This document shows positions 1 through 8,268 of a stretch of 28,698 nt of DNA, one piece after another. The position numbers and the translations under genes are program-made. The DNA comes from JAHECQ01 sp047638695 (GTDB lineage Bacteria > Actinomycetota > Acidimicrobiia > Acidimicrobiales > SZUA-35). Location: NCBI GenBank assembly GCA_047638695.1, contig JBLINY010000054.1, positions 1 to 28,698 of the forward strand, written 5' to 3'. The notes beneath the pieces were generated by a model. That model searched no databases. It saw nothing but the letters and a program-made list of their open reading frames with translations, and was not told where the DNA came from. Position 1 is the stretch's first letter; every line of letters starts with the position of its first letter.

Positions 1-1480
1 TGGGTCCGCCGAGAACAACAACGGCGGGAGCGTCGGGCACCTCGGGGTTGGGTTCGCGGTGAGCGTCGAGAGGCGTATATGCCGGCTGAGCATCCAGCTC
101 ACCATTACCAATGGCCGAGCCGAAGAGGTGGTTCACGAAGTCGACAATGCCGGGAACCGACCGGAAGTTCGTGGTGAGACGAGTGGCGTCGTCGACCAGG
201 CTTCGTTCCGACCGACTGTAGACACCAATGTCAGCTCGACGGAAGCGATAGATCGACTGCTTCGGATCACCGACCACGACCAACCGCCCGGGCGGTATCT
301 CGGCCGCGAGAGTTGGCCAGTCGGTGGTGTTTACCGGATTTTCCGCAGCGAGCAGAACTGCGAGCTCGATCTGGATGGGGTCGGTGTCCTGGAATTCGTC
401 AAGCAACAGGCGGCTGTATTGCTGGTGCAGCCGAAAGCGGACCGTTTCGTTCGACCGCAAAAGGCGACGGGCGAGCACGAGGAGGTCATGGAAGGAGAGC
501 CGACCTCGTTCCTGGCGGTCGGCTACTCGGGTGGCGACAAACTCAGCGACCAAGGCCACGTAGTGCTTCAGGACTTCATCGGACAACTCGCCCAGCACCT
601 GCTTGACAAGTTCTTTCGCGTCGCGAACCTGCTGTTTCACCTCATCGATGCCAACCGCGATCCAGCTTGCCTTCTTGCCCTTGTTCAGGGCCGGGTAGCG
701 AAGAGCTCGGAGCCGCTCGACTTGGTCGAGGGCATCGCGATGGCGAAGCGCCTCGGCCTCGGTACCGAATCGAACCAACTCAGCCACAAGGAGATCGTCG
801 GAGAAAGCGCATTGTTCTGCCAGCGACGCGACGTCGGCGAGAGAATCAAAGAGCGCCGCCAAGTCGATGGGGCGCAATGGCGGGGGCTCGAGCTCAACGC
901 CCTCAAGCAGATCCCAATTGTCATCAAAGCGACGGGCGACCTCCGGGAAGTGGCGCAGCTGAAGCTGCAGCACGCTGGCTCGTGATTGGAGGTCGAGCAG
1001 TTCGAGATCGTCGCCGATCTGGCCAACGAAGACCCGCCAGGCATCATCGAAGTCGAGGATGCTGCTGATCTCGTCGATCAACTCGAATCCTGGAGGTAGT
1101 CCGGCTTCGACCGGGTATTGCATCAGTAGACGCAATGCGAATCCGTGAAGGGTCGTAATCGGGGCCGTCTCGACTGATGCCGAAGCCTCGATAAGCGCGC
1201 GATTGTTCTGACGGTCGCCGCGATCGCGAAGCGCATCCCGCACCCGCAATCTCAGCTCGCTGGCGGCTGCTTCAGTAAACGTGATGGCGGCAATCGATTC
1301 GATCGGGACGCCGTCGACTACCAGCGCCACGACCCGTTCGACCAGCGATGAGGTCTTGCCACTCCCTGCACCGGCCTCGACGAACAGGGTTCGACCAAGT
1401 TCGGAGGTGACCGCGACGCGGGCCGCGGCATCAGATAGGACCGGTTGGCCGGCGTCGGCAGGCCGACCGTCAAGACTCAT
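1..1480 (-). CDS. addA: AddA-like UvrD-family helicase-nuclease subunit (3' end cut by window)
   Basis: Superfamily 1A DNA helicase, the motor subunit of an AddAB/RecBCD-like double-strand-break resection complex. The first 493 codons are visible. Walker A is EAGAGSGKT (residues 35-43), motif Ia ITFTE near 66-70, Walker B LLLDEFQDTDP with the acidic pair at D361-E362, motif III GDPKQSIYRFRRAD from about 404, and motif IV TNFRS follows. The C-terminal half, where a RecB-type nuclease would sit, lies outside the window. The ATG at 1480 overlaps the addB stop as ATGA, so the two are translationally coupled in the order addB-addA. AddA and mycobacterial AdnB both have this helicase core; the missing C-terminus prevents choosing between the names. 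Confidence 0.93.
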   Translation of the reverse strand, partial: MSLDGRPADAGQPVLSDAAARVAVTSELGRTLFVEAGAGSGKTSSLVERVVALVVDGVPIESIAAITFTEAAASELRLRVRDALRDRGDRQNNRALIEASASVETAPITTLHGFALRLLMQYPVEAGLPPGFELIDEISSILDFDDAWRVFVGQIGDDLELLDLQSRASVLQLQLRHFPEVARRFDDNWDLLEGVELEPPPLRPIDLAALFDSLADVASLAEQCAFSDDLLVAELVRFGTEAEALRHRDALDQVERLRALRYPALNKGKKASWIAVGIDEVKQQVRDAKELVKQVLGELSDEVLKHYVALVAEFVATRVADRQERGRLSFHDLLVLARRLLRSNETVRFRLHQQYSRLLLDEFQDTDPIQIELAVLLAAENPVNTTDWPTLAAEIPPGRLVVVGDPKQSIYRFRRADIGVYSRSERSLVDDATRLTTNFRSVPGIVDFVNHLFGSAIGNGELDAQPAYTPLDAHREPNPEVPDAPAVVVLGGP

Positions 1481-4479
1481 GTCCCGCTCGCCTCAGCTGT
1501 AGCTGACGGGTCCCGACCAAGAAGCAGATCGATCGGCGTGAGTGCCTCGTCGCCGGAAACGTCGTCCCATTCGCGTTGGCGGTCGGTGGGGCAAATGCGA
1601 TCGAAGTCGCACCACTTGCAGTTCTCGAATGTGAACCGAGGCCAACCAACTGTTTCTCCCGGGCGACCGGGGAAGAGGCCGCCGTGGATGCCGTCGAGCG
1701 CTGCGGTGACATGACCATCAAGATCTTGCTCGACGTGGGCACGGAGCGGAAGTTCGCGCAGCTTGTCGTGCTTGGTCAGCCAATAGAGCGCCGACCTTGG
1801 GCCGTGCCGATCAAGCTGCTCGGCCACGATGCGGGCGTACAGCGGCAACTGGAGGCGAGTGCCCCCACGGAGAGGATCGGCCTCCATCTTGTCGAATGGC
1901 CGACTCGAGCCACCCTTGTAGTCGATGACCAACACCCCACCGTCGTCGGTGAAATCAACACGATCGACGACACCGCGCATGAGGAGACGGTGATCTTCAC
2001 CGATCTCGAGAATGCTGGGAGCATCGGGATCAAAGCCGAACTCGAGTTCGACGGCGACAGGACGAGAACGCTTGCTGGCCCTGAGGTCGTCATCGCTCAG
2101 CAGGAAGTCAAGCGCCTCGTTGTGCAGTTGTCGACGCAAAATTTCGGTCTGGACACGACCTCCCGTAACCCCTTTCGACGCAGCCTCGACTACCTCTTCG
2201 TCGAGCAGCTCGAGCATGTGGCTCGTTTGGTCAGCCGACCACCGCACGTCGGGATCGGGTACCTCACCCAGGGTGATGCGTTCTCCGATGAAGCGCTCGA
2301 AGATGCGGTGCACAAGGGTGCCGCGATCACGCGGCGTAATCTCCTCGATGCGCTCGGGTCGCTCGTCGTCGCCGATTCGAAGCACCCGGTCGAACAAATA
2401 GCGGCGAGGGCACCCCGCGTAGACCTCGAGCGCAGTGGGCGATAGCGGCCGAGTCGTTAGGTCGACGCGACCCTCAGGGACTCGGCCGGTATGAGGTGTC
2501 AGCTCGTGCCGGTGTCGACTTATGTACCGGGCGAGGCCGTCGGCCAACACCTGATCATCGAGCGCCAGTTGGTGCGTGTGCACCGGGTCGCCAGCGTCAG
2601 TGTGCCGCACCAGGGCTCGGAGGCCGAGGTCGTCAAGTGATGCCGGTCGCCCGTGATCGACCAGACCTCGATGGTGGGAATCGAGGGTGACCCGGTGGTC
2701 CGGTGTGACGAGATGGTCGAGCAACCGAGGCCACACCTTCGACCGACGACTGCGTAGATCGCCTCGGGCTGTGGTGAGGAGCGGCCGATGCGCCGCTGCG
2801 GCAACAAGACAAGTGACCGCACGCACATCAAGGTGAGGCAGAGCCGACTTCGGCAGTAACCATCCGCCGGCCAAGGCCCTCGCTTGCTCGGGCAGCAAGG
2901 AGTCTTCTCGGCCGGCTCGCGGGAAGGCGCCCTCGGCCAGACCGACAATCGCCAATCGTTCGAACCGGAGCCCGGCCACTGCAGCGAGTGGAGCGACCAG
3001 AAGGCCGCCACCCGCGGGTCGACCTGGCACCATGGCCGACTCGAGCTCGCCGAGCACTGTGGCCGAGAACGACTCGAACGAAGGGGTGGGATCGAACGAG
3101 TCGAGTGTGCGGAGCTGATCCAAAACACCTGCCACACGTTCGAGTGCGAGGAGCTCTTGCTCAGGCCAAGAAGAACCGACTCGCAGAAGCGAACGGACCA
3201 GCCCGAGGGCCCAGACGCTCCAGTTCTCCCAAGTTTGTGGCGTGGGGTCGGGATGAAGACGTTTGTCGAGGTCGGCGACAAACTCGAGAAGATCGTGCGC
3301 CATCTGCTGCTCGCTGTCTTCGCTGAGGTGCGCGGCAAGGGTCGAAAGACGTGGTTGCCAGTCGTCGCCGTCGATGACACCCGCCTGGCGAGAGAGACGG
3401 TCCCACGCGGTTGCGGCGGCTAGGCGACCATCGGGGCCGACGATCGGTGCTGACGACACCAACGTCATGACTGACGAGCGTTCGAGACCGGTGCTCACCA
3501 ATCGGAGAATTCGGGCCAACGTGCGGCCAGCAAGCGAGGCGCTGAGCGGGCGGTGACCGGGCAACGAGAACGGCAGGCCAGCAGCGGTCAGGAGTTCTTC
3601 GACCAGCGAGGCGTAGGGGTCGGTAGCCGAATAGAGCAGGGCCATCTGCGATAACGCTGTGCCGCTGGCTCCCCACGAGACGATCTCGCGAATGGCCGAG
3701 CGAACTTCGTCTTCGGGGTCGGCAACTTCGAGAACTCGAGCCGTCGGCGCTTCTGCCTCGGTGGCTTGCACCGCGAGCTGTATGCCAGACCCGGCGAGTC
3801 GTTGGACATGGCGTCGATCGACATCGACATGGCCCGTGAGGCCAACAAGCACGGTGCAGTCCGACCGCCGGGCCAGCACGCTGAGCAAACGGGCCTCGAA
3901 GGGCCGGGTCGGCTCGGGGAGATACGCAACGATCGACCCCAAGGCCCCCGTCGGCGCCTGCTCGATGGCCTCGACCGCCAGCTGTACGACATGCGACCCA
4001 ACCCTGGCCGATCCGAGCCGATCGGCCGCCCCATTCAGAACTCGAAAGGCATCGCCGGCTAGATCGGGACTCTCGGCCAAGCGAACAAGCTGCTCGCGCG
4101 GAAGCCCCAGGACGTCATTGTCGAGGCGGACCAGGCGCTCCTCGGTTGTGCGGTGCGCTGCCACACTGCCGAAACGACCGGGAGCAGCCCGAAGCTCGCG
4201 GCGAATGGCGGCCTGGAGTTCGAGCCGGCCCGCGGGCCGCTGACCAACCTCTGCCAGCGCGGCCTGACTGAGATCTTCGACCAAACGGTCGAAGGTGACG
4301 ACGTCGACGGCGGCGACCCCACCCGGGCGAGTCCCGAGCGAGCGTCGAACGCCCACGGCCACCAGCGGATTTGCACAGATGACCAGAGCCGCCGCCAATG
4401 GATCGCTCGACCGATCGAGCACCCTGGCCAGGGTGTCGATGGCTGCTTCTCCAAACGCTGTCGTCACCACGGCTGCCAC
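1477..4479 (-). CDS. addB: AddB-like PD-(D/E)XK nuclease subunit with Fe-S cluster
   Basis: Partner subunit of the AddAB-type nuclease (1000 aa with the start chosen here). The N-terminal two thirds are helicase-like but I see no GxxGxGKT Walker A: the expected spot reads VVTTAFGEAA. The motif GLAEGAFPR, typical of AddB-type inactive helicases, lies near residue 513. The C-terminus is a RecB-family nuclease: H724, D839, then IDYKGG with D853 and K855, and Q877/Y881. Cysteines C690, C954, C957 and C963 match the four-cysteine Fe-S staple of AddB. The open frame extends to a GTG at 4539 and an ATG at 4491, but the ATG lies inside the predicted -10 box, and family members begin just before the VVTTAFG-like segment, so the in-frame GTG at 4479 is preferred. 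Ends ATGA-coupled to addA. Confidence 0.9.
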   Translation of the reverse strand: MAAVVTTAFGEAAIDTLARVLDRSSDPLAAALVICANPLVAVGVRRSLGTRPGGVAAVDVVTFDRLVEDLSQAALAEVGQRPAGRLELQAAIRRELRAAPGRFGSVAAHRTTEERLVRLDNDVLGLPREQLVRLAESPDLAGDAFRVLNGAADRLGSARVGSHVVQLAVEAIEQAPTGALGSIVAYLPEPTRPFEARLLSVLARRSDCTVLVGLTGHVDVDRRHVQRLAGSGIQLAVQATEAEAPTARVLEVADPEDEVRSAIREIVSWGASGTALSQMALLYSATDPYASLVEELLTAAGLPFSLPGHRPLSASLAGRTLARILRLVSTGLERSSVMTLVSSAPIVGPDGRLAAATAWDRLSRQAGVIDGDDWQPRLSTLAAHLSEDSEQQMAHDLLEFVADLDKRLHPDPTPQTWENWSVWALGLVRSLLRVGSSWPEQELLALERVAGVLDQLRTLDSFDPTPSFESFSATVLGELESAMVPGRPAGGGLLVAPLAAVAGLRFERLAIVGLAEGAFPRAGREDSLLPEQARALAGGWLLPKSALPHLDVRAVTCLVAAAAHRPLLTTARGDLRSRRSKVWPRLLDHLVTPDHRVTLDSHHRGLVDHGRPASLDDLGLRALVRHTDAGDPVHTHQLALDDQVLADGLARYISRHRHELTPHTGRVPEGRVDLTTRPLSPTALEVYAGCPRRYLFDRVLRIGDDERPERIEEITPRDRGTLVHRIFERFIGERITLGEVPDPDVRWSADQTSHMLELLDEEVVEAASKGVTGGRVQTEILRRQLHNEALDFLLSDDDLRASKRSRPVAVELEFGFDPDAPSILEIGEDHRLLMRGVVDRVDFTDDGGVLVIDYKGGSSRPFDKMEADPLRGGTRLQLPLYARIVAEQLDRHGPRSALYWLTKHDKLRELPLRAHVEQDLDGHVTAALDGIHGGLFPGRPGETVGWPRFTFENCKWCDFDRICPTDRQREWDDVSGDEALTPIDLLLGRDPSATAEASGT

Positions 4480-4486
4480 GAGGTCA

Positions 4487-4509
4487 ACCATACGGCCAGC
4501 CACTGACAG
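4487..4509 (-). promoter_or_regulatory. RecA_NDp / PafBC-type DNA-damage promoter of addBA
   Basis: On the minus strand this reads CTGTCAGTG, 8 nt, TATGGT. The published consensus of the RecA-independent damage promoter of actinobacteria is TTGTCRGTG-N8-TANNNT, so only the first base differs. Seven nt after the -10 box comes the in-frame GTG at 4479, which would give a leaderless message. The motif-to-gene match (a recombination nuclease) fits the known regulon of PafBC. Seen: the motif and its spacing. Inferred: damage induction. Confidence 0.7.
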
Positions 4510-4529
4510 GGCCCACGGAAACATGCCTA

Positions 4530-4562
4530 TTGGCCGCACGTTGGCTGACAGGTAGCGTCAGC
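4530..4562 (+). promoter_or_regulatory. Possible promoter of the Hsp70-like gene with inverted repeat
   Basis: TTGGCC at 4530-4535 and TAGCGT at 4553-4558 are separated by 17 nt and could be -35 and -10 boxes for the plus-strand gene at 4628, leaving a leader of about 60 nt. An inverted repeat GCTGAC (4544-4549), 7-nt loop, GTCAGC (4557-4562) overlaps the -10 box and could be an operator. Both are weak on their own. Confidence 0.3.
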
Positions 4563-4627
4563 TAATTACTACAGGCGCCCCGAGGGCGTTCGAGCACAAA
4601 CCACGGGTTTTGGGGAGCGAGCGGGAA

Positions 4628-5863
4628 ATGCACCAGCCAACCGGCGAGACAGCCATCGCCATCGATCTTGGACGACATCGGACGTTCTGCGCGCTTGGTG
4701 ATGCCGACGGACAACGGCTCGTGCCCCTGTCCGACAAACACGACGGGCTCGTCTTGCGCTGGCTCACCGATCGTGGATCCGAGCGTGTCACCGAACGCCT
4801 GCTTCGTCTCGCCGGCGTCGATGATGACGCCGCCATCGACACCGCTCTGGCCGTTGCCGATGCAGTGTTCCCTGAACTCGCAGACGGCGAAACCCTCGCC
4901 ACCAGCCCGTGGGTGGCCATTCCCCCATCGTTCGGCCCCGCCTGCCGTCAAGCCCTGTTGCGAGGATTGGCCGGCGGCGGCGTCCCCATTCGAGGCAAGC
5001 ACCTCATTGATCGCCCCATCGCCAGCTTGGCCGGGTGGCTCGTGAGCGCCGAAGCCAACGATCACATGCCAAGTGGCATGGTGCTGGTGATCGACAACGA
5101 CGGGGGTCAGCTGTCGGCAGCTGCGGCTGACCTCGACAGCAAACGACTCCTGTTCTCGGTTCCGCTGAGCATCGGGCCCGACGACGACATCGAAGAGGTC
5201 GGCGCCCGCCTTCGCGTACTGGTCGAAGAGGCGCACCGCCTCGAAGCATCAGACGAGGTCGTCCGGCTCGGGGACTGGCGCCAGATCGCTGCCAGCATCG
5301 AACACGTGGTGCTCACCGGCTCAGCCTCACAACACCCGAGGTTCGTAGAATTAGTCGAAGAGGTCTTGCCCGACGCCGCCCTCGTAGGTGTCCGCTCGGT
5401 CAACGATCAGGCTCATACCGTGGTCTTTGGCCTCCTGAACTTGGGCGTTCTAGCCGGCTACACGGCCTGCTGGCCCACCGGCAAGATCCTGCTCGACGGA
5501 GTGATCATCCGCTCATCTGGACCGGTGCGGGGTAACGACATCGATCTGGATGCCCGCGTTGGCTCGACCATCTCCTTTACCGGGCCCGATGGCGATCCGC
5601 TGCCCGTCGAGATCGGCTGCGTGCAGTCGTCGGGCCTCGAAGTGCCCTCGGAACTGTGTGACGACACTCGGCTGCGCCTGCTATCCGACGGTCGTATTCT
5701 GGTGCTTGGTCCGGCCGGAGTTCGTCCGCTCAGCTTCCGCGTACGGTGGCCAGTTTCGGCCACCGACGCAGTGACGCTGCCGGTCGACGTCATCGGCCGC
5801 CGGGCGGTTCAGCTCACTGATCCCAAAGTCGCTCTACGACGTCGAGCCACAGTTGGGTCGTGA
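4628..5863 (+). CDS. Degenerate Hsp70/DnaK-like protein
   Basis: 411 aa protein with the Hsp70 actin-like ATPase plan. IAIDLGRHRTF (about residues 10-20) stands for the phosphate-1 motif IGIDLGTTNS; LIDRPIASLAGW matches the INEPTAAALAYG segment; VIDNDGGQLSAAAADL (about 154-169) stands for VFDLGGGTFDVSIL; VVLTGSASQHPRFVELVEE (about 227-245) is the adenosine motif. Only some 60 residues separate the phosphate-2 and adenosine motifs, so subdomain IIB looks largely lost. Residues after about 275 form a short beta-rich tail rather than a full substrate-binding domain plus lid. The frame opens at a TTG (4610), but ATG 4628 has GGGGAG 10 nt upstream and starts right before the domain. It is divergent from addBA, and its end overlaps the convergent peptidase gene. 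Client and ATPase activity are unknown. Confidence 0.82.
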   Translation: MHQPTGETAIAIDLGRHRTFCALGDADGQRLVPLSDKHDGLVLRWLTDRGSERVTERLLRLAGVDDDAAIDTALAVADAVFPELADGETLATSPWVAIPPSFGPACRQALLRGLAGGGVPIRGKHLIDRPIASLAGWLVSAEANDHMPSGMVLVIDNDGGQLSAAAADLDSKRLLFSVPLSIGPDDDIEEVGARLRVLVEEAHRLEASDEVVRLGDWRQIAASIEHVVLTGSASQHPRFVELVEEVLPDAALVGVRSVNDQAHTVVFGLLNLGVLAGYTACWPTGKILLDGVIIRSSGPVRGNDIDLDARVGSTISFTGPDGDPLPVEIGCVQSSGLEVPSELCDDTRLRLLSDGRILVLGPAGVRPLSFRVRWPVSATDAVTLPVDVIGRRAVQLTDPKVALRRRATVGS

Positions 5864-7181
5864 GTCGTAGCGAGTCGCGGTCGATGCGCTCGTTGTGACC
5901 ATGGAAGCGACGAAAAAACTCGCCTGTATCGAGCTGAGCGCTTAGGAGACCAGCGCCGTAGCAAATGGTGCCACGCTGCCGAAAGAAGCGGCTGTCGGTG
6001 CCACCCGTGACGATGCTCGGGATGATGTTGGCTTCTGGATAGGCCTCGGCCATCGACGACGTCAGAGCCGTCCACAGCTTATTGTCGATTGGTGAAGCGG
6101 TCGAGACGTCCTCATGGATGATCTCGGTCTCGATCCAGTCGTAGGCATCGCCAAGAGCGGCTCTGAGGTGATCCATGACGTCCTCACCGGTCTCGCCCGG
6201 CAGTGTGCGAATATCGACCTCGATAACCACCTTGTCCGGGATGACGTTGGTCTTGACGCCGCCCTGGATCACATTGGGGCTGAACGTGGTGTGGCAGCAG
6301 GCGTGAGAGTAGCGAGCGACCTCGGTCGGCAGCTCGGACAGGGCTTCGGCGAGCGCCGAGGGGTCGAGTAGCCGGCGGCTGAGGTTCTCGTCGAGGCCCA
6401 TGGCCTTCACCCGAGCCCCCCAGCGCTCATCTAGGAGAGGCTTGGGGCTGTACTGACTAAGACGACGGACAACCTCTGCCGCCTTCACCAGGGCGTTGTC
6501 CGAGCCCCAGGGGGCCGATCCGTGACCTGGTGAACCCTTCACCGTGAGCCGACGCCAACCAACACCTTTCTCGGCCGTCGTCACAAGGATGGAGGTTCCC
6601 TTGTCGGAGTGCAGGGGAATGCCGCCAAACTCCGTGAGCACGTAGTCGCAATTCAGGGCGTCCCATTCATCGCGCACCAGTCGCTCGGCCCCGTGCTTCC
6701 CTCCGGCTTCCTCATCGGCGACGGCGAAGTAGATGATGTCGCCCGGGTAGCGCTTGCCCGACTTCAGGAGGTGCCGGAATGCAACCGTCATCGAGGACGT
6801 GAGATTGAGCATGTCGACGGCTCCTCTACCCCAAACCTCGTCGACACCCTGCTCGTTCGGTACCAGCTCACCGCCGAAGGGGTCTCGGTCCCACCCGTCG
6901 GGCGAAACCGGCACCACATCGGTGTGGCCCATCAGGCACAGAGCCGGGGCATTGGGATCGGTACCTTCCCAGCGGGCCACCAACGAGGTGCGGCCAGGGA
7001 GAGTCTCGTAGGTCTGGAAGTCGACACCCGTGCCCTCGAGCTCATCGCGGAGCAGCCGCGCCGACACATCCTCATTGCCCGACTCTGGGGTGCCGTCGTT
7101 GACACACTGATTGCGAATGAGTGCCTGAAGCAGTTCGACGGACTCATTCGTGAGCCGGCCGATCGTAGAAGGGTCTGTCAT
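5814..7181 (-). CDS. M20 family metallopeptidase (ArgE/DapE/CPG2-like)
   Basis: Zinc-dependent amidohydrolase of 455 aa, a usual length for M20. Metal and catalytic residues are present: GHTDVVP (H86, catalytic D88), GRGAVDM (bridging D123), ADEEAGG (E157 base, E158), TEFGG (E184) and FHGHNERI (H427). The dimerisation insert lies around 205-320, including the conserved GSPGHGSAP. There is no signal peptide, so it is probably cytosolic and acts on an N-acyl amino acid or small peptide; the substrate cannot be read from sequence. The ATG at 7181 lies 6 nt after TACGCT, suggesting a leaderless message. The last 50 bp overlap the convergent Hsp70-like gene. Confidence 0.93.
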   Translation of the reverse strand: MTDPSTIGRLTNESVELLQALIRNQCVNDGTPESGNEDVSARLLRDELEGTGVDFQTYETLPGRTSLVARWEGTDPNAPALCLMGHTDVVPVSPDGWDRDPFGGELVPNEQGVDEVWGRGAVDMLNLTSSMTVAFRHLLKSGKRYPGDIIYFAVADEEAGGKHGAERLVRDEWDALNCDYVLTEFGGIPLHSDKGTSILVTTAEKGVGWRRLTVKGSPGHGSAPWGSDNALVKAAEVVRRLSQYSPKPLLDERWGARVKAMGLDENLSRRLLDPSALAEALSELPTEVARYSHACCHTTFSPNVIQGGVKTNVIPDKVVIEVDIRTLPGETGEDVMDHLRAALGDAYDWIETEIIHEDVSTASPIDNKLWTALTSSMAEAYPEANIIPSIVTGGTDSRFFRQRGTICYGAGLLSAQLDTGEFFRRFHGHNERIDRDSLRLTTQLWLDVVERLWDQ

Positions 7182-7187
7182 GTCCTC

Positions 7188-7193
7188 AGCGTA
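7188..7193 (-). promoter_or_regulatory. Predicted -10 box of the M20 peptidase gene (leaderless)
   Basis: TACGCT on the minus strand, then GAGGAC (6 nt), then the ATG at 7181. This spacing would place the transcription start at the A of the ATG. It lies between the etfA terminator and the peptidase gene. Confidence 0.5.
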
Positions 7194-7255
7194 GGCCAGC
7201 TGCGGAAAGCCCGAGGCAAGCAGCGGGTCGACATCAAGGTCGCAGACCTACAAGC

Positions 7256-7288
7256 TGTCTCTACCCACGGATTGCGTGGGTAGAGACA
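7256..7288 (-). terminator. Strong hairpin after etfA
   Basis: Perfect inverted repeat with 14-bp arms (7256-7269 and 7275-7288) and a 5-nt loop (7270-7274). It begins 8 nt after the etfA stop codon and has no clear T-run on either side, as is common for actinobacterial intrinsic terminators. It separates etfBA from the M20 peptidase gene. Confidence 0.8.
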
Positions 7289-7296
7289 AGACCTTG

Positions 7297-8259
7297 CTAG
7301 CGGTTGGCCAGAGCTTCGATGAGCTGAGGCATCACCTTGTGCACATCGCCAACAATGCCGAGATCGGCGATACCGAAGATCGGGGCCTCGGCGTCCTTGT
7401 TGATGGCAATGATGTTCTTCGAACCTTTCATACCAACCAGGTGCTGCGTGGCGCCGGAAATGCCGCACGCGATGTAGAGATCCGGCTTCACAACCTTGCC
7501 CGTCTGGCCAACCTGCTGTGAGTAGGGCACCCAACCAGCGTCGACGATGGCACGAGAGGCGCCGGCGGCACCGCCGAGGGCCTTGGCCAACTCTTCGACC
7601 ATTCCGTACTTCTCTGGCTCGCCCAGGCCGCGACCGCCGGACACAACAATGCGGGCCTCATCGAGCTTGGGGCCGTCGGACTCTTCGGCGAAGCGCTCGG
7701 TGACTTTGGCACCAGCCGCTGACCCCATATCGCCGACGTCAAGATCTTCGGTGTCGGCCTCGCCGCCGTCGGAGGTCTCCGCCGCGAATGACTTCGGCCG
7801 CACCAGTGCGATGAACGGACCGTCGCCGGTGAACTTGGTCTTCACGTCAGTCGCCCCACCAAAGACCGACGAGGTGGCAACGAGCGTGTCGCCGTCGACT
7901 TCGACATCAACGCAGTTTGAGATGACCGTTCGGTCAAGTTTTACTGACAAACGGGCTGCGATGTCGCGGCCGTCATATGTGGTCCCGAACAAGATGGCGT
8001 CGGGTCCGTCGCCAGCCTCGACGGCGCCAGCAATAGCGGTCGCTGCGGGCACGCCGTGCAAGTTGTCGTCGGCGTCGATGGCGTAGACCGTCTCCGCGCC
8101 AAACTCGCCGACCTTGGCGGCAATGTCGTCGGCGTCGCCAACAATGAAGCAAGCCACGGTGTCGGCCATCTCGCGGGCTTTTGTGAGCAATTCGAGCGTG
8201 TTGCTGGAGACCTCGCCATCGACGGCTTCGGCGTGGACCCAGATGGTGTCAAGTGTCAT
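7297..8259 (-). CDS. etfA: Electron transfer flavoprotein, alpha subunit
   Basis: 320 aa. With EtfB it forms the soluble FAD/AMP heterodimer that takes electrons from acyl-CoA dehydrogenases and related flavoenzymes and passes them to the membrane quinone pool. The C-terminal FAD domain is clear: SGGRGLG (207-213), AGWVPYSQQVGQTG (241-254), VKPDLYIACGISGATQH (257-273) and INKDAEAPIFGIADLGIVGD (286-305). The N-terminal domain is the less conserved alpha/beta fold. It lies 9 bp downstream of etfB with GAGGA 6 nt before its ATG, so it is a second cistron with a real ribosome binding site. No acyl-CoA dehydrogenase of the classic type is adjacent. Confidence 0.97.
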   Translation of the reverse strand: MTLDTIWVHAEAVDGEVSSNTLELLTKAREMADTVACFIVGDADDIAAKVGEFGAETVYAIDADDNLHGVPAATAIAGAVEAGDGPDAILFGTTYDGRDIAARLSVKLDRTVISNCVDVEVDGDTLVATSSVFGGATDVKTKFTGDGPFIALVRPKSFAAETSDGGEADTEDLDVGDMGSAAGAKVTERFAEESDGPKLDEARIVVSGGRGLGEPEKYGMVEELAKALGGAAGASRAIVDAGWVPYSQQVGQTGKVVKPDLYIACGISGATQHLVGMKGSKNIIAINKDAEAPIFGIADLGIVGDVHKVMPQLIEALANR

Positions 8260-8268
8260 GTTGGTTCC

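Noticed and set aside
59..985. Long plus-strand open frame (308 codons) opposite addA
   Set aside because: The minus strand carries intact helicase motifs across the whole stretch; the plus frame is a high-GC antisense shadow with no recognisable motif.
4544..4562. SOS (LexA) box candidate at the addB/Hsp70-like gap
   Set aside because: The dyad GCTGAC-N7-GTCAGC does not match the actinobacterial LexA consensus built on GAAC and GTTC half-sites.
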